A stretch of 64,000 bases of DNA from Orychophragmus violaceus (taxonomy: Eukaryota; Streptophyta; Magnoliopsida; Brassicales; Brassicaceae). Below, piece by piece: positions 32,001-45,204 of this stretch. The number at the start of each line of letters is the position of its first letter. The stretch's first letter is position 1. The notes beneath the pieces were generated by a model. That model was not told the DNA's origin. It made no database searches and was given only the letters and a program-made list of their open reading frames with translations. The position numbers and the translations under genes were made by a program. Location: the NCBI GenBank assembly GCA_030180135.1, contig CM058237.1, positions 38,585,126 to 38,649,125 on the forward strand. The letters are read 5' to 3'.

Positions 32001-35000
32001 ACTTTTCTTTTCAATGGTGTGTAATATCCATTGAAGTGATCATTGTGTGTAATATCCATTGATCAACTCGATCCGTCTTGGTGCGTCATATCCAAGGGAT
32101 CAACCGGTATATTAGGAGTCTTCCGTAGCTACTGTGCGACCATTAAATCCAAGGTGAATCAAGAGACTTTTCGCAACTTTTGTGGGATCAATTCATCCAC
32201 CGCCTTGTTTCTTTGAGTTTCATCACTTGTAGAAGTCAAGGATTATCCCTCTACCAACATAGAGTACATCATCCTTGGGAGAATCGCAACATTTCGTATC
32301 AGAACAACACTCTAAGTCTGGATTTATCATTCTAATGTTCTTCATCTTCTCATCTTTTCATCTTCTTCATTCATCTTCTATCTTTTCATCTTCTATTTCT
32401 TGTTTTTTTTTTTATATTTGCATTTTTGGGATAGCCTGATTTGAGGGCAAATCAATTTTTTAAGGAGAGGGGGATGATGTGATCATGGAAAGCAAAAGGG
32501 TTTTATTTTATTTATGCACAATTCCAATCAAACCCGAAAGGATATGTGTTCATTGTTCGAAGCTTATCTGGTCAACCATGAGGATTCAACGCATGAAACC
32601 TCTTGAGAATATGCTCAGCTCAATTACAGAACATCTCCAAGAAGAATTAGATCAAAACGAGTTTAGATGAAGGAGTTATTCAATTTACAACTTTGGTGTT
32701 TTTCAGTTTACGCGATTCAGAACGGTTCAACTTCAATGAAGAATTCCGACCAGACGAGGAGGAACCAAGCTGCAACACGACTTGTCCTATAATCTTCATC
32801 CATCAGAGAAGCCCAGAAAGTTGGATTCAGCCAAAACCTATCAAGGAATATTCATTTTCGTCCATAGCAAAGACTGCATTTAATTCTGCATATATCTCTC
32901 TCTTACATGCACTTTAGAGTTTAAATTTTGTTTTCCAAGACACTCTGCATGTTAAGCTATGTTAATGAACGAAATCTGATGTATTTTATCTCTTTATAGA
33001 GCCCCAATGTTATTAATTAAAGATATACCTTCGATTTTTATTTTATGAAACTTTGAGAGTTATTCTCACTTTTCTTTTCAATGGTGTGTAATATCCATTG
33101 AAGTGATCATTGTGTGTAATATCCATTGATCAACTCGATCCGTCTTGGTGCGTCATATCCAAGGGATCAACCGGTATATTAGGAGTCTTCCGTAGCTACT
33201 GTGCGACCATTAAATCCAAGGTGAATCAAGAGACTTTTCGCAACTTTTGTGGGATCAATTCATCCACCGCCTTGTTTCTTTGAGTTTCATCACTTGTAGA
33301 AGTCAAGGATTATCCCTCTACCAACATAGAGTACATCATCCTTGGGAGAATCGCAACATTTCGTATCAGAACAACACTCTAAGTCTGGATTTATCATTCT
33401 AATGTTCTTCATCTTCTCATCTTTTCATCTTCTTCATTCATCTTCTACCTTTTCATCTTCTATTTCTGGTTTTTTTTATTTACATTTTTGGGATAGTTGA
33501 TTTGAGAGCAAATCAATTTTTTAAGGAGAGGGGGATGATATGATCATGGAAAGCAAAAGGGTTTTATTTTATTTATGCACAACTACAATCAAACCCGAAA
33601 GGATATGTGTTCATTTTTCGAAGCTTATCTTGTCAACCATGAGGATTCAACGCATGAAACCTCTTGGAGAATATGCTCAGCTCAATTACAGAACATCTCC
33701 AAGAAGAATTAGATCAAAACAAGTTTAGATGAAGGAGTTATTCAATTTACAACTTTGGTGTTTTTCAGTTTACGCGATTCAGAACGGTTCAACTTCAATG
33801 AAGAATTCCGACCAGACGAGGAGGAACCAAGCTGCAACACGACTTGTCCTATAATCTTCATCCATCAGAGAAGCCCAGAAAGTTGGATTCAGCCAAAACC
33901 TATCAAGGAATATTCATTTTCGTCCATAGCAAAGACTGCATTTAATTCTGCATATTTCTCTCTCTTACATGCACTTTAGAGTTTAAATTTTGTTTTCCAA
34001 GATACTCTGCATGTTAAGCTATGTTAATGAACGAAATCTGATGTATTTTATCTATTTATAGAGCCCCAATGTCATGAATTAAAGATATACCTTTGATTTT
34101 TATTTTATGAAACTTTGAGAGTTATTCTCACTTTTCTTTTCAATGGTGTGTAATATCCATTGAAGTGATCATTGTGTGTAATATCCATTGATCAACTCGA
34201 TCCGTCTTGGTGCGTCATATCCAAGGGATCAACCGGTATATTAGGAGTCTTCCGTAGCTACTGTGCGACCATTAAATCCATGGTGAATCAAGAGACTTTT
34301 CGCAACTTTTGTGTGACCAATTCATCCACCGCCTTGTTTCTTTGAGTTTCATCACTTGTAGAAGTCAAGGATTATCCCTTTACAAACATAGAGTACATCA
34401 TCCTTGGGAGAATCACATCATTTGGTATCAAAGCAACACTCTAGGCCTGATTTTGTCATTCTAATGTTCTTCATCTTCTCATCTTTTCATCTTCTTCATT
34501 CATCTACTATCTTTTCATCTTCTATTTCTTGTTTTTTTATATTCACATTTTTGGGATACCATGATTTGAGGGCAAATCAATTTTTTAAGGAGAGGGGGAT
34601 GATATGATCATGGAAAGCAAAAGGGTTTTATTTTATTTATGCACAACTCCAATCAAACCCGAAAGGATATGTGTTCATTGTTCGAAGCTTATCTTGTCAA
34701 CCATGAGGATTCAACGCATGAAACCTCTGGGAGAATATGCTCAGCTCAATTACAGAACATCTCCAAGAAGAATTAGATCAAAACAAGTTTAGATGAAGGA
34801 GTTATTCAATTTACAACTTTGGTGTTTTTCAGTTTACGCGATTCAGAACGGTTCAACTTCAATGAAGAATTCCGACCAGACGAGGAGGAACCAAGCTGCA
34901 ACACGACTTGTCCTATAATCTTCATCCATCAGAGAAGCCCAGAAAGTTGGATTCAGCCAAAACCTATCAAGGAATATTCATTTTCGTCCATAGCAAAAAC

Positions 35001-38000
35001 TGCATTTAATTCTGCATATATCTCTCTCTTACATGCACTTTAGAGTTTAAATTTTGTTTTCCAAGACACTCTGCATGTTAAGCTATGTTAATGAACGAAA
35101 TCTGATGTATTTTATCTCTTTATAGAGCCCCAATGTTATTAATTAAAGATATACCTTCGATTTTTATTTTATGAAACTTTGAGAGTTATTCTCACTTTTC
35201 TTTTCAATGGTGTGTAATATCCATTGAAGTGATCATTGTGTGTAATATCCATTGATCAACTCGATCCGTCTTGGTGCGTCATATCCAAGGGATCAACCGG
35301 TATATTAGGAGTCTTCCGTAGCTACTGTGCGACCATTAAATCCAAGGTGAATCAAGAGACTTTTCGCAACTTTTGTGGGATCAATTCATCCACCGCCTTG
35401 TTTCTTTGAGTTTCATCACTTGTAGAAGTCAAGGATTATCCCTTTACAAACATAGAGTACATCATCCTTGGGAGAATCGCAACATTTGGTATCAGAGCAA
35501 CACTCTAAGTCTGGTTTTATCATTCTAATGTTCTTCATCTTCTCATCTTTTCATCTTCTTCATTCATCTACTATCTTTTCATCTTCTATTTCTTGTTTTT
35601 TTTTTTTATATTCACATTTTTGGGATAGCATGATTTGAGGGCAAATCAATTTTTTAAGGAGAGGGGGATGATGTGATCATGGAAAGCAAAAGGGTTTTAT
35701 TTTATTTATGCACAATTACAATCAAACCCGAAAGAATATGTGTTCATTGTTCGAAGCTTATCTGGTCAACCATGAGGATTCAACGCATGAAACCTCTTGC
35801 AGAATATGCTCAGCTCAATTACAGAACATCTCCAAGAAGAATTAGATCAAAACGAGTTTAGATGAAGGAGTTATTCAATTTACAACTTTGGTGTTTTTCA
35901 GTTTACGCGATTCAGAACGGTTCAACTTCAATGAAGAATTCCGACCAGACGAGGAGGAACCAAGCTGCAACACGACTTGTCCTATAATCTTCATCCATCA
36001 GAGAAGCCCAGAAAGTTGGATTCAGCCAAAACCTATCAAGGAATATTCATTTTCGTCCATAGCAAAGACTGCATTTAATTCTGCATATTTCTCTCTCTTA
36101 CATGCACTTTAGAGTTTAAATTTTGTTTTCCAAGATACTCTGCATGTTAAGCTATGTTAATGAACGAAATCTGATGTATTTTATCTATTTATAGAGCCCC
36201 AATGTCATGAATTAAAGATATACCTTCGATTTTTATTTTATGAAACTTTGAGAGTTATTCTCACTTTTCTTTTCAATGGTGTGTAATATCCATTGAAGTG
36301 ATCATTGTGTGTAATATCCATTGATCAACTCGATCCGTCTTGGTGCGTCATATCCAAGGGATCAACCGGTATATTAGGAGTCTTCCGTAGCTACTGTGCG
36401 ACCATTAAATCCAAGGTGAATCAAGAGACTTTTCGCAACTTTTGTGGGATCAATTCATCCACCGCCTTGTTTCTTTGAGTTTCATCACTTGTAGAAGTCA
36501 AGGATTATCCCTTTACAAACATAGAGTACATCATCCTTGGGAGAATCACAACATTTGGTATCAGAGCAACACTCTAAGTCTGGTTTTATCATTCTAATGT
36601 TCTTCATCTTCTCATCTTCTTCATTCATCTACTATCTTTTCATCTTCTATTTCTTGTTTTTTTATATTCACATTTTTGGGATAGCATGATTTGAGGGCAA
36701 ATCAATTTTTTAAGGAGAGGGGGATGATGTGATCATGGAAAGCAAAAGGGTTTTATTTTATTTATGCACAACTCCAATCAAACCCGAAAGGATATGTGTT
36801 CATTGTTCGAAGCTTATCTGGTCAACCATGAGGATTCAACGCATGAAACCTCTTGCAGAATATGCTCAGCTCAATTACAGAACATCTCCAAGAAGAATTA
36901 GATCAAAACGAGTTTAGATGAAGGAGTTATTCAATTTACAACTTTGGTGTTTTTCAGTTTACGCGATTCATAACGGTTCAACTTCAATGAAGAATTCCGA
37001 CCAGACGAGGAGGAACCAAGCTGCAACACGACTTGTCCTATAATCTTCATCCATCAGAGAAGCCCAGAAAGTTGGATTCAGCCAAAACCTATCAAGGAAT
37101 ATTCATTTTCGTCCATAGCAAAGACTGCATTTAATTCTGCATATTTCTCTCTCTTACATGCACTTTAGAGTTTAAATTTTGTTTTCCAAGATACTCTGCA
37201 TGTTAAGCTATGTTAATGAACGAAATCTGATGTATTTTATCTATTTATAGAGCCCCAATGTCATGAATTAAAGATATACCTTTGATTTTTATTTTATGAA
37301 ACTTTGAGAGTTATTCTCACTTTTCTTTTCAATGGTGTGTAATATCCATTGAAGTGATCATTGTGTGTAATATCCATTGATCAACTCGATCCGTCTTGGT
37401 GCGTCATATCCAAGGGATCAACCGGTATATTAGGAGTCTTCCGTAGCTACTGTGCGACCATTAAATCCATGGTGAATCAAGAGACTTTTCGCAACTTTTG
37501 TGTGACCAATTCATCCACCGCCTTGTTTCTTTGAGTTTCATCACTTGTAGAAGTCAAGGATTATCCCTTTACCAACATAGAGTACATCATCCTTGGGAGA
37601 ATCACAACATTTGGTATCAGAGCAACACTCTAAGTCTGGTTTTATCATTCTAATGTTCTTCATCTTCTCATCTTTTCATCTTCTTCATTCATCTTCTATC
37701 TTTTCATCTTCTATTTCTTGTTTTTTTATATTTACATTTTTGGGATAGCATGATTTGAGGGCAAATCAATTTTTTAAGGAGAGGGGGATGATGTGATCAT
37801 GGAAAGCAAAAGGGTTTTATTTTATTTATGCACAATTCCAATCAAACCCGAAAGGATATGTGTTCATTGTTCGAAGCTTATCTGGTCAACCATGAGGATT
37901 CAACGCATGAAACCTCTTGGAGAATATGCTCAGCTCAATTACAGAACATCTCCAAGAAGAATTAGATCAAAACGAGTTTAGATGAAGGAGTTATTCAATT

Positions 38001-41000
38001 TACAACTTTGGTGTTTTTCAGTTTACGCGATTCAGAACGGTTCAACTTCAATGAAGAATTCCGACCAGACGAGGAGGAACCAAGCTGCAACACGACTTGT
38101 CCTATAATCTTCATCCATCAGAGAAGCCCAGAAAGTTGGATTCAGCCAAAACCTATCAAGGAATATTCATTTTCGTCCATAGCAAAGACTGCATTTAATT
38201 CTGCATATTTCTCTCTCTTACATGCACTTTAGAGTTTAAATTTTGTTTTCCAAGATACTCTGCATGTTAAGCTATGTTAATGAACGAAATCTGATGTATT
38301 TTATCTATTTATAGAGCCCCAATGTCATGAATTAAAGATATACCTTTGATTTTTATTTTATGAAACTTTGAGAGTTATTCTCACTTTTCTTTTCAATGGT
38401 GTGTAATATCCATTGAAGTGATCATTGTGTGTAATATCCATTGATCAACTCGATCCGTCTTGGTGCGTCATATCCAAGGGATCAACCGGTATATTAGGAG
38501 TCTTCCGTAGCTACTGTGCGACCATTAAATCCAAGGTGAATCAAGAGACTTTTCGCAACTTTTGTGGGATCAATTCATCCACCGCCTTGTTTCTTTGAGT
38601 TTCATCACTTGTAGAAGTCAAGGATTATCCCTCTACCAACATAGAGTACATCATCCTTGGGAGAATCGCAACATTTGGTATCAGAGCAACACTCTAAGTC
38701 TGGTTTTATCATTCTAATGTTCTTCATCTTCTCATCTTTTCATCTTCTTCATTCATCTTCTATCTTTTCATCTTCTATTTCTTGTTTTTTTATATTTGCA
38801 TTTTTGGGATAGCATGATTTGAGGGCAAATCAATTTTTTAAGGAGAGGGGGATGATGTGATCATGGAAAGCAAAAGGGTTTTATTTTATTTATGCACAAT
38901 TACAATCAAACCCGAAAGAATATGTGTTTATTGTTCGAAGCTTATCTGGTCAACCATGAGGATTCAACGCATGAAACCTCTTGCAGAATATGCTCAGCTC
39001 AATTACAGAACATCTCCAAGAAGAATTAGATCAAAACGAGTTTAGATGAAGGAGTTATTCAATTTACAACTTTGGTGTTTTTCAGTTTACGCGATTCATA
39101 ACGGTTCAACTTCAATGAAGAATTCCGACCAGACGAGGAGGAACCAAGCTGCAACACGACTTGTCCTATAATCTTCATCCATCAGAGAAGCCCAGAAAGT
39201 TGGATTCAGCCAAAACCAATCAAGGAATATTCATTTTCGTCCATAGCAAAGACTGCATTTAATTCTGCATATTTCTCTCTCTTACATGCACTTTAGAGTT
39301 TAAATTTTGTTTTCCAAGATACTCTGCATGTTAAGCTATGTTAATGAACGAAATCTGATGTATTTTATCTATTTATAGAGCCCCAATGTCATGAATTAAA
39401 GATATACCTTTGATTTTTATTTTATGAAACTTTGAGAGTTATTCTCACTTTTCTTTTCAATGGTGTGTAATATCCATTGAAGTGATCATTGTGTGTAATA
39501 TCCATTGATCAACTCGATCCGTCTTGGTGCGTCATATCCAAGGGATCAACCGGTATATTAGGAGTCTTCCGTAGCTACTGTGCGACCATTAAATCCAAGG
39601 TGAATCAAGAGACTTTTCGCAACTTTTGTGGGATCAATTCATCCACCGCCTTGTTTCTTTGAGTTTCATCACTTGTAGAAGTCAAGGATTATCCCTTTAC
39701 AAACATAGAGTACATCATCCTTGGGAGAATCGCAACATTTGGTATCAGAGCAACACTCTAAGTCTGGTTTTATCATTCTAATGTTCTTCATCTTCTCATC
39801 TTTTCATCTTCTTCATTCATCTACTATCTTTTCATCTTCTATTTCTTGTTTTTTTTATATTCACATTTTTGGGATAGCATGATTTGAGGGCAAATCAATT
39901 TTTTAAGGAGAGGGGGATGATGTGATCATGGAAAGCAAAAGGGTTTTATTTTATTTATGCACAATTACAATCAAACCCGAAAGAATATGTGTTTATTGTT
40001 CGAAGCTTATCTGGTCAACCATGAGGATTCAACGCATGAAACCTCTTGCAGAATATGCTCAGCTCAATTACAGAACATCTCCAAGAAGAATTAGATCAAA
40101 ACGAGTTTAGATGAAGGAGTTATTCAATTTACAACTTTGGTGTTTTTCAGTTTACGCGATTCATAACGGTTCAACTTCAATGAAGAATTCCGACCAGACG
40201 AGGAGGAACCAAGCTGCAACACGACTTGTCCTATAATCTTCATCCATCAGAGAAGCCCAGAAAGTTGGATTCAGCCAAAACCTATCAAGGAATATTCATT
40301 TTCGTCCATAGCAAAGACTGCATTTAATTCTGCATATTTCTCTCTCTTACATGCACTTTAGAGTTTAAATTTTGTTTTCCAAGATACTCTGCATGTTAAG
40401 CTATGTTAATGAACAAAATCTGATTTATTTTATCTATTTATAGAGCCCCAATGTCATGAATTAAAGATATACCTTTGATTTTTATTTTATGAAACTTTGA
40501 GAGTTATTCTCACTTTTCTTTTCAATGGTGTGTAATATCCATTGAAGTGATCATTGTGTGTAATATCCATTGATCAACTCGATCCGTCTTGGTGCGTCAT
40601 ATCCAAGGGATCAACCGGTATATTAGGAGTCTTCCGTAGCTACTGTGCGACCATTAAATCCAAGGTGAATCAAGAGACTTTTCGCAACTTTTGTGGGATC
40701 AATTCATCCACCGCCTTGTTTCTTTGAGTTTCATCACTTGTAGAAGTAAAGGATTATCCCTTTACAAACATAGAGTACATCATCCTTGGGAGAATCACAA
40801 CATTTGGTATCAGAGCAACACTCTAAGTCTGGTTTTATCATTCTAATGTTCTTCATCTTCTCATCTTTTCATCTTCTTCATTCATCTACTATCTTTTCAT
40901 CTTCTATTTCTTGTTTTTTTTGTATTCACATTTTTGGGATAGCATGATTTGAGGGCAAATCAATTTTTTAAGGAGAGGGGGATGATGTGATCATGGAAAG

Positions 41001-44000
41001 CAAAAGGGTTTTATTTTATTTATGCACAATTACAATCAAACCCGAAAGAATAAGTGTTTATTGTTCGAAGCTTATCTGGTCAACCATGAGGATTCAACGC
41101 ATGAAACCTCTTGCAGAATATGCTCAGCTCAATTACAGAACATCTCCAAGAAGAATTAGATCAAAACGAGTTTAGATGAAGGAGTTATTCAATTTACAAC
41201 TTTGGTGTTTTTCAGTTTACGCGATTCATAACGGTTCAACTTCAATGAAGAATTCCGACCAGACGAGGAGGAACCAAGCTGCAACACGACTTGTCCTATA
41301 ATCTTCATCCATCAGAGAAGCCCAGAAAGTTGGATTCAGCCAAAACCTATCAAGGAATATTCATTTTCGCCCATAGCAAAGACTGCATTTAATTCTGCAT
41401 ATTTCTCTCTCTTACATGCACTTTAGAGTTTAAATTTTGTTTTCCAAGATACTCTGCATGTTAAGCTATGTTAATGAACAAAATCTGATGTATTTTATCT
41501 ATTTATAGAGCCCCAATGTCATGAATTAAAGATATACCTTTGATTTTTATTTTATGAAACTTTGAGAGTTATTCTCACTTTTCTTTTCAATGGTGTGTAA
41601 TATCCATTGAAGTGATCATTGTGTGTAATATCCATTGATCAACTTGATCCGTCTTGGTGCGTCATATCCAAGGGATCAACCGGTATATTAGGAGTCTTCC
41701 GTAGCTACTGTGCGACCATTAAATCCAAGGTGAATCAAGAGACTTTTCGCAACTTTTGTATGATCAATTCATCCACCGCCTTGTTTCTTTGAGTTTCATC
41801 ACTTGTATAAGTCAAGGATTATCCCTTTACCAACATAGAGTACATCATCCTTGGGAGAATCGCAACATTTGGTATCAGAGCAACACTCTAAGTCTGGTTT
41901 TATCATTCTAATGTTCTTCATCTTCTCATCTTTTCATCTTCTTCATTCATCTTCTATCTTTTCATCTTCTATTTCTGATTTTTTTTTATATTTACATTTT
42001 TGGGATAGTTGATTTGAGAGCAAATCAATTTTTTAAGGAGAGGGGGATGATGTGATCATGGAAAGCAAAAGGGTTTTATTTTATTTATGCACAATTCCAA
42101 TCAAACCCGAAAGGATATGTGTTCATTGTTCGAAGCTTATCTGGTCAACCATGAGGATTCAACGCATGAAACCTCTTGGAGAATATGCTCAGCTCAATTA
42201 CAGAACATCTCCAAGAAGAATTAGATCAAAACGAGTTTAGATGAAGGAGTTATTCAATTTACAACTTTGGTGTTTTTCAGTTTACGCGATTCAGAACGGT
42301 TCAACTTCAATGAAGAATTCCGACCAGACGAGGAGGAACCAAGCTGCAACACGACTTGTCCTATAATCTTCATCCATCAGAGAAGCCCAGAAAGTTGGAT
42401 TCAGCCAAAACCTATCAAGGAATATTCATTTTCGTCCATAGCAAAGACTGCATTTAATTCTGCATATTTCTCTCTCTTACATGCACTTTAGAGTTTAAAT
42501 TTTGTTTTCCAAGATACTCTGCATGTTAAGCTATGTTAATGAACGAAATCTGATGTATTTTATCTATTTATAGAGCCCCAATGTCATGAATTAAAGATAT
42601 ACCTTTGATTTTTATTTTATGAAACTTTGAGAGTTATTCTCACTTTTCTTTTCAATGGTGTGTAATATCCATTGAAGTGATCATTGTGTGTAATATCCAT
42701 TGATCAACTCGATCCGTCTTGGTGCGTCATATCCAAGGGATCAACCGGTATATTAGGAGTCTTCCGTAGCTACTGTGCGACCATTAAATCCAAGGTGAAT
42801 CAAGAGACTTTTCGCAACTTTTGTGGGATCAATTCATCCACCGCCTTGTTTCTTTGAGTTTCATCACTTGTAGAAGTCAAGGATTATCCCTTTACAAACA
42901 TAGAGTACATCATCCTTGGGAGAATCGCAACATTTGGTATCAGAGCAACACTCTAAGTCTGGTTTTATCATTCTAATGTTCTTCATCTTCTCATCTTTTC
43001 ATCTTCTTCATTCATCTACTATCTTTTCATCTTCTATTTCTTGTTTTTTTATATTCACATTTTTGGGATACCATGATTTGAGGGCAAATCAATTTTTTAA
43101 GGAGAGGGGGATGATATGATCATGGAAAGCAAAAGGGTTTTATTTTATTTATGCACAACTCCAATCAAACCCGAAAGGATATGTGTTCATTTTTCGAAGC
43201 TTATCTTGTCAACCATGAGGATTCAACGCATGAAACCTCTGGGAGAATATGCTCAGCTCAATTACAGAACATCTCCAAGAAGAATTAGATCAAAACAAGT
43301 TTAGATGAAGGAGTTATTCAATTTACAACTTTGGTGTTTTTCAGTTTACGCGATTCAGAACGGTTCAACTTCAATGAAGAATTCCGACCAGACGAGGAGG
43401 AACCAAGGTGCAACACGACTTGTCCTATAATCTTCATCCATCAGAGAAGCCCAGAAAGTTGGATTCAGCCAAAACCTATCAAGGAATATTCATTTTCGTC
43501 CATAGCAAAGACTGCATTTAATTCTGCATATATCTCTCTCTTACATGCACTTTAGAGTTTAAATTTTGTTTTCCAAGACACTCTGCATGTTAAGCTATGT
43601 TCATGAACGATCTGATGTATTTTATCTATTTATAGAGCCTCAATGTCATGAATTAAAGATATACCTTTGATTTTTATTTTATGAAACTTTGAGAGTTATT
43701 CTCACTTTTCTTTCCAATGGTGTGTATTATCCACTGAAGTGATCATGGTGTGTAATATCCATTGATCAACTCGATCCGTCTTGGTGCGTCATTTTCAAGG
43801 GATCAATTGTTATATTAGGAGTCTTCCGTAGCTACTGTGCGACCATTAAATCCATGGTGAATCAAGAGACTTTTCGCAACTTTTGTATGACCAATTCATC
43901 CACCGCCTTGTTTCTTTGAGTTCCATCACTTGTAGAAGTCAAGGATTATCCCTTTACCAACATAGAGTACATCATCCTTGGGAGAATCACTACATTTCGT

Positions 44001-44156
44001 ATCAGAGCAACACTCTAAGTCTGGATTTATCATTCTAATGTTCTTCATCTTCTCATCTTTTCATCTTCTTCATTCATCTTCTATCTTTTCATCTTCTATT
44101 TCTGATTTTTTTTTATATTTACATTTTTGGGATAGCATGATTTAAGGAGAGGGGGA

Positions 44157-45204
44157 TGATGTGATCATGGAAAGCAAAATGGTTTTATTTTATTTATGCA
44201 CAATTCCAATCAAACCCGAAAGGATATGTGTTCCTTTTCTGAAGCTTATCTGGTCAATCACGACGATTCAACGCATGAAACCACTTAGAGAATATGCTCA
44301 ACTAAATTAGAGAACATCTTTAAGAAAATTAGATCAAAAGGAGTATAGGGGAAGGATTTATTCAATTTACAACTTTGGTGTTTTCCAATTTACGCAATTC
44401 ATACCGGTTTACCTTCAATGAAGAATTCCGATCAGACTATAACGAACCAAGCTGCAACACGACTTGTCCTATAATCTTGATCCATCAGAGAAGCCCAGAA
44501 AGATGGATGCAGCCAAAACCTATCAAGGAATATTCATTTTCGTCCATAGCAAAGACTGCATTTAATTCTGCCTATTTCTCTCTCTTACATGCACTTTAGA
44601 GTTTGAATTTTGTTTTCCAAGATATTTTGCATGTTAGGTTAAGTTAATGAACGAAATCTGATGTATTTTATCTATTTATAGAGCCCCAATGTCATGAATT
44701 AAAGATATACCTTTAATTTTTATTTTATGAAACTTTGAGAGTTATTCTCACTTTTCTTTTCAATGGTGTGTAATATCCATTGAAGTGATCATTGTGTGTA
44801 ATATCCATTGATCAACTCGATCCGTCTTGGTGCGTCATATCCAAGGGATCAACCGGTATATTAGGAGTCTTCCGTAGCTACTGTGCGACCATTAAATCCA
44901 TGGTGAATCAAGTGACTTTTCGCAACTTTTGTGTGACCAATTCATCCACCACCTTGTTTCTTTGAGTTTCATCACTTGTAGAACTCAAGGATTATCCCTT
45001 TACCAACATATAGTACATCATCCTTGGGAGAATCACATCATTTGGTATCAAAGCAACACTCTAGGCCTGATTTTGTCATTCTAACGTTCTTCATTTTCTC
45101 ATCTTTTCATCTTCTACCTTTTCATCTTCTATTTCTAATTTTTTTTATTTACATTTTTGGGATAGTTGATTTGAGAGCAAATCAATTTTTTTTGGAGAGG
45201 GGGA
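44157..45204 (+). repeat. Divergent array unit in copy 1
   Basis: The LTR has many private changes (CAATCACGACGATTC, GAACATCTTTAAGAAAATT, AATTTACGCAATTC), far more than other units, which points to an older or separately evolved copy. Its twin in copy 2 is the unit at 55169, with only a very few differences. Confidence 0.75.

Larger units (their letters stand above)
20767..43599 (+). repeat. Array block 2: about 21 regular units, mostly variant B
   Basis: Units are 1,053-1,069 bp. Variant A occurs at 21833, and an A/B mosaic at 25025 (IHHRSLES-type middle with the A-type end). A B subtype with GCATATATCTC and the CTCCAATC word occurs at 20767, 22898, 23960, 34600 and 43112. Units at 36725, 38853, 39918 and 40983 share a change CAGAACGG to CATAACGG. 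The unit at 32475 has lost one base in CCTCTTGAGAA. These shared private changes mark short runs of local amplification. Confidence 0.7.
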
